This document shows positions 34,316 to 42,200 of a DNA stretch of 64,000 nucleotides, piece after piece; position 1 is the first letter of the stretch; each line of letters opens with the position of its first letter. The notes below the pieces were generated by a model. The model was given only the letters and a program-made list of their open reading frames with translations, made no database searches and had not been told where the DNA came from. A program made the position numbers and the translations under genes. The stretch lies in contig NZ_VJZS01000017.1 in NCBI RefSeq assembly GCF_007097385.1, forward strand, positions 1 through 64,000, given 5' to 3'. This stretch comes from Flavobacterium sp. ZT3R18. Lineage in GTDB: Bacteria > Bacteroidota > Bacteroidia > Flavobacteriales > Flavobacteriaceae.

Positions 34316-34337
34316 GATGGAGCTTTTATAATGATTT

Positions 34338-34592
34338 GAAACATATGCAATTCTAAAGACATTCACGGTAAAAGTCGGGAGACTTTTATCCTATTTACGG
34401 TTTTGAAGAACTTTTAAAAAAACGCAAAAGTCATGAGACTTTGCGGAGCGCGCAGCTACACTTTGCGCAGCTGGGTTTGAAACGCATACAATTCTAATGA
34501 CATTCTCGGAAAAAGTCGGGAGACTTTTATCATATTTTACGGTTTTTCAAGAATTTTAAAAAAAACGCAAAGGCATGAGACATTTGCGGAGC
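34338..34592. repeat. Two direct repeats of about 112 bp
   Basis: Units 34338-34449 and 34479-34592 both run from GAAAC to TTGCGGAGC and both contain the hairpin AAAAGTC-GGGA-GACTTTT. The copies differ by scattered substitutions and a few small indels. Confidence 0.75.
34458..34474. repeat. 17-bp direct repeat partner of 29582-29598
   Basis: ACACTTTGCGCAGCTGG occurs here and at 29582-29598, in the same orientation, on either side of the 29607-34121 cassette. Confidence 0.75.
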
Positions 34593-34633
34593 ATGTAGAG
34601 ACGAACACTTCGTGGAGCGGGGTAATGACTAAT

Positions 34634-35143
34634 CTACCTCCTCCAAAAAGGCATTTGAGTTAATAAGGTTTTAAAATAATTAATGCCATAGGGATAATTT
34701 AATATTTCATTCAAAGTTTTGCTTTCTTCATTCTTAATATTTGGGTTTTGCCAATTATTTATTTTGAACCATCGTTCAACAGATAAATTAAATTGGTTAA
34801 AAAAACCTGCTCCGGCTAGAAATCCTACGTATTTTTTAGTTTCTTCATCTAATCTCTCATCACTTTTTAATTGACTATAAACTTCATACTGTGTTATGAA
34901 ATCATGTTTGTCAATAGAGACATATCCGAAATTTTTAATCATTTCATGATGCCTTTTTAAATCAAAAGCTGGTTCTATATATTTTTGATACCATCTTTCC
35001 CACTCTTTAAAGTTAGGATTATGATAATATTTTTTTAGGTACTCCTCAAAATGTAGAAAATATCTATCGTAAGTTTTTCTACTTAAACTACCGTCAGGAT
35101 AGTTTTTATACTTTTCTATATTTTTTAATTCTTCTGTGGTCAT
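34634..35143 (-). CDS. Putative immunity or toxin-associated protein, unknown family (169 aa)
   Basis: 169 residues, acidic and helical, no signal peptide (MTTEELKNIEKYKNYPDGSLSRK; WYQKYIEPAFDLKRHHEMI). Its ATG overlaps the stop of the preceding 146-aa gene by 4 nt (ATGA), so the two are coupled. Composition is strongly AT-rich. Placement in a run of small genes after a toxin gene suggests an immunity role; no family recognised. Confidence 0.6.
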   Translation of the reverse strand: MTTEELKNIEKYKNYPDGSLSRKTYDRYFLHFEEYLKKYYHNPNFKEWERWYQKYIEPAFDLKRHHEMIKNFGYVSIDKHDFITQYEVYSQLKSDERLDEETKKYVGFLAGAGFFNQFNLSVERWFKINNWQNPNIKNEESKTLNEILNYPYGINYFKTLLTQMPFWRR

Positions 35144-35580
35144 ATAATATTTTTTTTTAAGAAGTTAACTGCATTCTCAATTTTGAGAGCATCTAATTTT
35201 TGCTTTTCTTTTGATGCATTTTTTATGTGGTTTAAAAAATCCTCGGGTAATTCAATTGATTCCTTTTCTACATAATAAGATAGATAATTGGTCCAAATCC
35301 AATCACCATCTGTTAAATACAATATACCTCCAATAATTTGGTTGTCATTTTTTATTAATGAACTAATAACATGCATTGTAGTTGCAATTACTGAACCTTT
35401 CTTTAGATGTTTTAATACCATTTCATTGTCATAAGTGCATTTTTTTTTAAACTCATCAAATCTCAATGAATATAAAATAGGATTATGCTCGTAAATAAAA
35501 CCAATTGTTTTCATATTACTTTCCAGGATTAGATATTTGCCAGTTACCACTATTTGAAATTTTGTAACTTCTATCTTCAA
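35140..35580 (-). CDS. Putative immunity protein, unknown family (up to 146 aa)
   Basis: 146 residues from a TTG at 35580, or 124 from ATG 35514. The upstream stretch (KFQIVVTGKYLILES) looks protein-like, so the longer form is listed with caution. No signal peptide. Contains GGILYLTDGDWIWTNYLSYYV, an alternating beta segment, and a helical Lys-rich tail. Coupled by ATGA overlap to the next gene. Function is inferred only from its place in the immunity array. Confidence 0.55.
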   Translation of the reverse strand: MKIEVTKFQIVVTGKYLILESNMKTIGFIYEHNPILYSLRFDEFKKKCTYDNEMVLKHLKKGSVIATTMHVISSLIKNDNQIIGGILYLTDGDWIWTNYLSYYVEKESIELPEDFLNHIKNASKEKQKLDALKIENAVNFLKKNII

Positions 35581-35626
35581 AAATAGTAATATAACCTTTT
35601 GTTCCTTTTATGTAATGATTAATAAT

Positions 35627-36127
35627 TTAACCAACTATTCCAAATTCTATATCCTCAATCATTGAGCCCCAAAAATATTTATTATCATTTTCTAATAAAT
35701 AAGGATCTATTTTCAATAATTCATTTTCTAAAAATTGGGCATATTTTTTATGGTTATAATTTTCACGATAATTTCCAAATTTAGCTTCTGGAATAATTAC
35801 TTTCCATAAATAATCGTATGTATATAGCTGTAGAATAAGATTTTTAAGAGATTTAGCGAGAAAGCAATTATCCTCATCTTTTACAATATTTCCAGATTCT
35901 ATAATTAGAAGAATATCTTGTTTGTTATAGGTCTTCCCGATTATAAGTTCTGATTTTGACTTAAATTGTAGATCATTAGTAAATTGAAAATCTAAAATTT
36001 TATTTGGCAGACCAATTTCCGTAATAATTAGTTTATCTTCTACTGATAATTTTGCCATTATATTAGGCTTCAATACTCTTTTAACCAAGAAAGATTTGAA
36101 ATGATTTATTATATTTTGAAGTGTCAT
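35627..36127 (-). CDS. SUKH-like immunity protein
   Basis: 166 residues, no signal peptide. The pattern of SEDKLIITEIGLPNKILDFQ-type start (VEDKLIITEIGLP), NDLQFKSKSELIIGKTYNKQ, DILLIIESGNIV and later NSLKNLILQLYTYDYLW fits the SUKH superfamily, most like SUKH-4: a strand-rich domain with an 'iG' segment and a short helical end. SUKH proteins neutralise many polymorphic toxins in the cytoplasm. Partner toxin is not determined; the nearest toxins are the nuclease-like and RES-like proteins upstream. The SUKH call is by eye. Confidence 0.6.
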   Translation of the reverse strand: MTLQNIINHFKSFLVKRVLKPNIMAKLSVEDKLIITEIGLPNKILDFQFTNDLQFKSKSELIIGKTYNKQDILLIIESGNIVKDEDNCFLAKSLKNLILQLYTYDYLWKVIIPEAKFGNYRENYNHKKYAQFLENELLKIDPYLLENDNKYFWGSMIEDIEFGIVG

Positions 36128-36235
36128 TTCTTTTAATTTAAAACATTTAAATTGATTAAAGTCGATAGTTAGTTGATTGCCAGATGTTCATCTAACTGGT
36201 TTTTGTAAATCAATTATAACTTTATTTTTTTTAAT

Positions 36236-37243
36236 TTATTCATCCTTCCTTTTAAAAATAAATAATGTTTGATCTTGTGTATGTAAATAAATTCTATTTT
36301 GATTGACTTTTATTTCTCCAATAATACCGTTTTCTAACGGAAGTTGATGTTGCCAAAGCATCTCTTTTTTTATAGGATCTAACACTCCAAATCTTGCCCC
36401 TATATTGTCGGAATACCTATCTGCTCCTTTGGATTGCGAAAAATAAATTAATCCATCATAAACTGCCCAACGAGGAAAAAGTAAACTGTCGACACCTTTT
36501 TCTTTCATCAAATCATCTATAAACCAAGTCGTAATTTCATCGGTTTTGGTGTTGAGTATCGAAATAATCTCGGTATGCAAAAAATAAATGGTTTCATCCT
36601 CAACAATCAATTGCCCAACTAAATCGGGATAGGTTTTTACTACTTTTCCTGTGTTGGCATCCAAAGCAAAACAATCATGTTTGCCTCCGCCATGTAATAC
36701 AAAATAGATGACATCCGAAACTTCAACTATCTCATCGCTAGTGACTACTTCATCTTCATTTAATAATGATGAAAAGGTGTGTCGCCAGAGTAAATTAAGA
36801 TTGAGGTCATAATTTTCAAGACCTAATTTTGTGTACGAGATAAAGGTATTATTAGAATTAAAAAAATATGGATTAATATTTTTATTTAATTCTATCCATA
36901 AGATCAAATTGTTTTTATGATTATAAACTCCGAATTTTATCTTCTCATTAATAAAATCATTTTTTTTAATTATCAACTTATCATTACTAATTACTAAACA
37001 CTTGTAAATATTATTTTCCTCAAATAAAGGCTCAAAAGTTGAATAATTATAAAATATGCACTCATTTATTAATAAGCCAGAATTCCATTCTTCAATAACT
37101 TCACATTTTATATTACTTATTATATTTTCAGTTTTTGAATTAAGATATTTTACTAATTGTTTATCCTTATTTACATAATAAAATTCATCATTAGAGATGT
37201 GTTTGACCATTCTTGCAGTATTAATTTTAGAAATTAATTTCAT
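36236..37243 (-). CDS. PQQ-like repeat (propeller-type) protein, copy 2, putative immunity
   Basis: 335 residues, no signal peptide. The C-terminal half has FALDANTGKVVKTYPDLVG, FLHTEIISILNTKTDEITTW and IYFSQSKGADRYS, repeated strand-turn units like PQQ/WD-type blades. It is nearly identical over its last 150 residues to the 330-aa protein upstream, and the N-terminal halves differ. Start is 2 nt after the stop of a 49-aa ORF. Members of tandem immunity arrays often differ in this way. Function inferred from context. Confidence 0.65.
   Translation of the reverse strand: MKLISKINTARMVKHISNDEFYYVNKDKQLVKYLNSKTENIISNIKCEVIEEWNSGLLINECIFYNYSTFEPLFEENNIYKCLVISNDKLIIKKNDFINEKIKFGVYNHKNNLILWIELNKNINPYFFNSNNTFISYTKLGLENYDLNLNLLWRHTFSSLLNEDEVVTSDEIVEVSDVIYFVLHGGGKHDCFALDANTGKVVKTYPDLVGQLIVEDETIYFLHTEIISILNTKTDEITTWFIDDLMKEKGVDSLLFPRWAVYDGLIYFSQSKGADRYSDNIGARFGVLDPIKKEMLWQHQLPLENGIIGEIKVNQNRIYLHTQDQTLFIFKRKDE
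36261..36660. repeat. Tandem gene repeat, copy 2 (about 400 bp)
   Basis: Aligns to 37414-37813 with few changes and no evident gap; similarity falls off upstream of the segment encoding DANTGKVVK. Confidence 0.85.
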
Positions 37244-37245
37244 AA

Positions 37246-37395
37246 TTATTTAAATATTGAATTAAAAAATGATGAGTCGTTAAATTTTGAAATAAACCTA
37301 TCTACAAAATTTTCTGTTGTTAAAAACCTATCGTCAGGTAAAAACTTTTTTATTTTAGTGTATTCTAATTTCTCAATAGCAACTTTATATTTCAT
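37246..37395 (-). CDS. Small 49-aa ORF between the two propeller genes
   Basis: ATG 37395 to TAA 37246. Its ATG overlaps the TGA of the upstream propeller gene (ATGA), and its stop is 2 nt before the next ATG, so it fits tightly into the gene string. The product starts MKYKVAIEKLEYTKIKKFL and is Lys/Phe-rich. It could be a small immunity or regulatory peptide, or the remnant of a longer gene. Confidence 0.5.
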   Translation of the reverse strand: MKYKVAIEKLEYTKIKKFLPDDRFLTTENFVDRFISKFNDSSFFNSIFK

Positions 37396-38384
37396 TCTTC
37401 CTTTTCAAAAACAAATAATGTTTGATCTTGTGTATGTAAATAAATTCTATTTTGATTGACTTTTATTTCTCCAATAATACCGTTTTCTAGCGGAAGTTGA
37501 TGGTGCCAAAGCATCTCTTTTTTTATAGGGTCTAACACTCCAAATCTTGCCCCTACATTGTCCGAATACCTATCGGCTCCTTTGGATTGCGAAAAATAAA
37601 TTAATCCATCACGAACTGCCCAACGAGGAAAAAGTAAACTGTCGATACCTTTTTCTTTCATCAAATCATCTATAAACCAAGTCGTAATTTCATCGGTTTT
37701 GGTGTTGAGTACCGAAATAATCTCGGTATGCAAAAAATAAATATATTCATCCTCTACAACCAATTGCCCAACTAAATCTGGATAGTTTTTTACTACTTTA
37801 CCAGTATTAGCATCTAAACCGAAGCATTTTTTGGTTTCTTTACCAAATAAGATGAAGTATATAATTCCTGAAATTTCTATTATTTCGTTACTAATTCCTG
37901 CTACTTCCTCGCCCAAAAGAGAAGAAAATGTATGATACCAAACTTCTTTGTTTTCAAAATCTAAACAACCTATTTTTTCTGTATCGTTTGAGATAAATGT
38001 ATCATTTTTAAAAACAGTTCCTACTCTTCTAATAGAACTAAATTTTTCTAAAACTTTAAATTCAACAACACAAAACTTTGCATAATAAATAGTGTTTCCA
38101 TCATTAATGCCTACAAAAAAGACAGTTGGAGAAATTCTTTCACGAACAATTATTGCAAAGTCTTCAATATGCTTTATCAGTTCTCCTTTTTTGCTATAAA
38201 TAGATGATTCAAATTTATTTTCTTCAAAAAGAACTATATTGTTATCAAAAAATCCGCTAATTGAAAAACAACCCTTATTTATTAATTTATTATTTATCAA
38301 AAAATATTTTTCTGAATTAATTGTATATATTGTATTATTGCAAACCGCAAAACGATGACATTTTTTTATTATCTCTGTTTTCAT
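37392..38384 (-). CDS. PQQ-like repeat (propeller-type) protein, copy 1, putative immunity
   Basis: 330 residues without signal peptide. Strand-turn repeats such as FGLDANTGKVVKNYPDLVG and RFGVLDPIKKEMLWHHQLPLENG mark blades. The C-terminal half is a near copy of the following 335-aa protein, with the N-terminal halves diverged. Its ATG overlaps the stop of the nuclease-like toxin by 4 nt (ATGA), so it is translated with it. That coupling makes it the best candidate immunity protein for that toxin. Confidence 0.68.
   Translation of the reverse strand: MKTEIIKKCHRFAVCNNTIYTINSEKYFLINNKLINKGCFSISGFFDNNIVLFEENKFESSIYSKKGELIKHIEDFAIIVRERISPTVFFVGINDGNTIYYAKFCVVEFKVLEKFSSIRRVGTVFKNDTFISNDTEKIGCLDFENKEVWYHTFSSLLGEEVAGISNEIIEISGIIYFILFGKETKKCFGLDANTGKVVKNYPDLVGQLVVEDEYIYFLHTEIISVLNTKTDEITTWFIDDLMKEKGIDSLLFPRWAVRDGLIYFSQSKGADRYSDNVGARFGVLDPIKKEMLWHHQLPLENGIIGEIKVNQNRIYLHTQDQTLFVFEKEE
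37414..37813. repeat. Tandem gene repeat, copy 1 (about 400 bp)
   Basis: Partner of 36261-36660, offset 1153 bp. Confidence 0.85.
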
Positions 38385-39283
38385 TTGAATATTTTTATGT
38401 AATTAGATTCAATTCCTAAATAGGAGATTAACTTATTTGCAACTTGACTATCTGTCATTTCTATAAGATCTTTATCATTTAATAATTTAGATATCTTTTC
38501 TTTACCAATACTTTCGATAGAACTTTTATGCTCAGTCAACCAATTTACTAATTGATCTTTAGTTAAGTTTGTATTTTTCATTCTCCATTGTATTTCGTCT
38601 AAAGAGTTGGCATTAAAAAGGTCACGCTCTATAAACTGTTTTTGTATGGTTTCTTTAGTTATACTTCCGGGACCTGATTTGTATTCTATCATAATATCGG
38701 TGCCCTTCGAAGAACAGTTTTTGCATGCTAAGTCTATAAATGAAAATGTTTCTCTAGAGTTACCTACCCGTAATTCTAACTGTAGGTTTTTGCCTTTAAA
38801 GGCTAGTTCTTTACCCAAATCTTCTACAATCCAATGTACTCCTTGTCGATAATTGGCATTTCCTCCTTTTAATATATCAATTACAGAAGAAAAATTATCT
38901 ATTTTGATATTATTGGTTGCTAAATGATTACCTAACTTGTCTAAATCTTGCATTAATTGAGCAAAACTAGCATCACTATAACCATTTACTTTTGCAAGCA
39001 GTTCATCAGTAAAACCAAGTTCTTTGAGTTTAATATTACCTATAGTTTTTGTATATGCCTGCAATGCCAAAGGATTTTTTCTCAAACTGCTTTTTCCAGC
39101 CAAATGTAATTGTTGGTAAGCAAAAGATCCGTCCGGGTCATTTCTTATAATTGTCTTAAACTCATCCGTACCACTATTTAATTCTTTTGCTAAGTCACTA
39201 AACCAACATCCTGATTGTGAAAATCCTAATTGTGATATAAGCAGTAGAAATGCAAATAGGATATGTTTTATTACTTTATTCAT
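38381..39283 (-). CDS. Exported nuclease-like toxin, stand-alone (putative PD-(D/E)XK)
   Basis: 300 residues from ATG 39283 (the frame extends to 39322 but overlaps the upstream gene). Signal peptide MNKVIKHILFAFLLLISQLGFSQ. Residues about 24-80 (CWFSDLAKELNSGTDEF and FAYQQLHLAGKSSLRKN) resemble the linker preceding toxin domains in Bacteroidetes polymorphic toxins. The C-terminal part has LELRVGNSRETFSFIDLACK and TDIMIEYKSG, which supply the D-x(n)-E-x-K metal site of a PD-(D/E)XK nuclease. It lacks the FN3 module. It starts 13 nt after the 1886-aa protein stop and is coupled to the propeller gene. The nuclease call is by motif and uncertain. Confidence 0.6.
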   Translation of the reverse strand: MNKVIKHILFAFLLLISQLGFSQSGCWFSDLAKELNSGTDEFKTIIRNDPDGSFAYQQLHLAGKSSLRKNPLALQAYTKTIGNIKLKELGFTDELLAKVNGYSDASFAQLMQDLDKLGNHLATNNIKIDNFSSVIDILKGGNANYRQGVHWIVEDLGKELAFKGKNLQLELRVGNSRETFSFIDLACKNCSSKGTDIMIEYKSGPGSITKETIQKQFIERDLFNANSLDEIQWRMKNTNLTKDQLVNWLTEHKSSIESIGKEKISKLLNDKDLIEMTDSQVANKLISYLGIESNYIKIFK

Positions 39284-39296
39284 TGTTTTTTCTTTG

Positions 39297-42200
39297 TTAG
39301 TTACATATAAATTCATTGCCATGATTTTTTCTAAAATTTTTCCAACCTGATAATAATTCTGAGTTTTCTTTTAATAAAGCTTTTGATACGTCATCACTTG
39401 CATTGGTGAAATCTTCTAAAAATTTAGCTCTTAAATTAGTTGGTAATTCATTAGCAAGTTTGCTAAGCTGTGTTTCTTTTATTATTCTTTCTGGTTTAAT
39501 ATTCTCTAATACATCATCAATATATTTTTGCTCAAATAAAATAATATTTTCATAATCTTTTGTGCCTCTAGCACCAGGTACAATCATTCCATTATATCCT
39601 TTTTTTCTTGCCCAAGAAGCCAATTCATTTGTAAATTCATACATTTCAGCCTTGTCGTCCAAAACCTTGGTTAAATCATCAAATTGGGTAGCTAGTTGTC
39701 GCCTTACAACATCATCTGTTAAATCTAATAAATTAGCAGCTTTTACATTAGAATATTTATAGGTACTAAATTCTGACCATCCACCATAATGGGGTACTAG
39801 TTCTCTTTTATTTCCTGCCTCTGTTTTACTCAAGTACATTGCATTCTCTTCTCCAGCTAAATCATATCTTCCCCATGAACTCCATACTTCATGAGAAGTC
39901 ATTTTATTTGGTACGGCACCAAAATTCTTTTCAGAATTGATACCCAAAGAACGAAATACATCACCTGTGTAAGTTTTTCCAACTGGTTTATTTGTTAATT
40001 TTGATAAATAGGTTTTTAGTTCACTGCCTGATTTTGCAATAAACCGTTCTGTCTTAATCAAACTCTCAAACGCCTCCCTAACCTCAACATCAGTAGCGTT
40101 TGTTAACTTCTTAGATAATAAATTTGTTCCTTTTTGTTCTGCAAGGACTACCAGATTTTCAGTGCCGTTTTCAACTTTAATGTAACCAGTAACAATCTCG
40201 TTTTCTGTAGCTTTTACAAAAGCGTTTTTATAAGTTCCGTGCGGAATTAAATATTCTACAACTACCTTATTTGCTTCTTTACTAAGTTCCTTGTTTAATA
40301 AAGTTTTTACAGCTACTTCATCAAGTCCTTTTTCTAATTGAATGGAAATAATTAAGTTTTGTTTAAACTTAACAATCGTAGGATAAACTTCTGCAATTTT
40401 ACAGATCACTTCCCCTACAACAGGACCAACTCCGTAAGCCCCCAAGTACATCATTGCAGTGTTCAAGTCGCCTTTAGTTGCGTAATAAACAATGGCCAGC
40501 CCATCTACTATAACTACCGCTACATTGCCAAAAGGAATTGAAGCAATACCAGCGACTAGAAATGCATCATCTATATATTGTTCTATACAAGTCTTGTTTA
40601 ATGTAAATTTACACTCAGAGATATGTGGTACTATTGAAACTATTCCATCTTCATATTCAGGTTTATTAAAATCAAAATAGGAAAGTCTCCAATCTGCATA
40701 TTTATCTGCATAAAGTTGAGCCAAATTCAAACTTTCATCAGCAACGTATTGTTCTTTTAATCTGTTTATATTTTCTTTTTCATTCAAAGCAACAATGTTG
40801 TTGGTTTGAGTGTCTTTAAACAAATAAATGGCTTGAATGGCATTCCCTTTTTGCTCTTTAACGGTAACAATTTTTCTTAAAATATTCTTTGTTAAAAAAG
40901 ATTTCGTTGGGGCGTTTTTAATTTCTTCGGTTGTAACTTTTTCAATTACATAGATATATTGTAATTGGTTTTTAGGGACTTGTTGGTAAAATTGTATTAA
41001 TGACTGACCAAAAGAGGTAAATTGTTTCGTTTCATTTATTTTTAATAAACTTCTTGCATCTAATTTTATCGAAGCTGAAATTTTATTTCCAAAGGCAAAA
41101 TAAGTTTTCCATTCCAATTGGTGACTGGCATTATAATTTCTGACCACTAAAACATAAATGCCATTTTCCTTGGAAATAGATTTACTGTATTTAAAAATGT
41201 CTTCAGCAAATTCTGTTCCCTCTTGCTCTGTAAAAGTGCAAGTGGTTTCTACAAACCGAATATAAGTTTGGACACCAGAACTTACTTCTAAATAGGCTAG
41301 TTTTTGATTTAATTCTTTGATATAATCCGATTTGAACATATCATTATTGAAGTAATCACTCCCGGGATTGATATATTTTAAATCATCCGTATTGATATTT
41401 GAAAGGTTATCACCGTATTTGTTTTTAGAATTATTTTTAATATCTAAATCTAAATACTTGACCATTTTATCCCCCCAAGTTTTGGTGCCATCTGCTCCAG
41501 CGGTATTTAAATTGTGTACTTGTTCAAAAGTATTAGTACCACAATCTCTAACAATTACGATATTCCCTTGGTTATCGTCCTGTGAATTGTTTTGACCATT
41601 GCATTCGTTTTGAGTGATTTTTCTACATTCAAAAGTATTTCCTTTAAGTACAACAATCTCTTCGCCAACCTTGCAATCTTTTAAAGTTGCGAAATTTGCA
41701 ATCACATATCTTGAACTTACTGAAATACCCGAATAAGTGACCACGACTTTTCCTAAAGCATCCGTTTTCTCTTCTCTTTTAACGCCTTTTTCTACATTAC
41801 CTTTTGTTATGTCCGATTCAATGCATGTAGAACAAATCAATTGACTTGCTTCATAAGTCCCAGTTATTAAAGTCGGATTGTTTTTGTCCTTTATAATTCG
41901 ACGAGACAAATTATATATATTATTTTTTTCATCAGTAACTTTAATTAATTCACCTGATGCTGTGATATAAAGTTTATTGATTTTCTTTATTTCATTATCG
42001 TCGAATTTTGCTAGTTTTTTGCCAACAAAAAACTGATTACAACTTTTAGATATGTCAAATTTTATGGGATCTCCATTAACATCAATTCCTACAATTACAC
42101 TTCCGTCTTGAAGTGCCCCCGCACTACTCCCCTGAGTAAACTGATACAATTGCAACCCCGGAGCATGAATTATTTCCCAATCATTGTGGCTTAATGCAGT

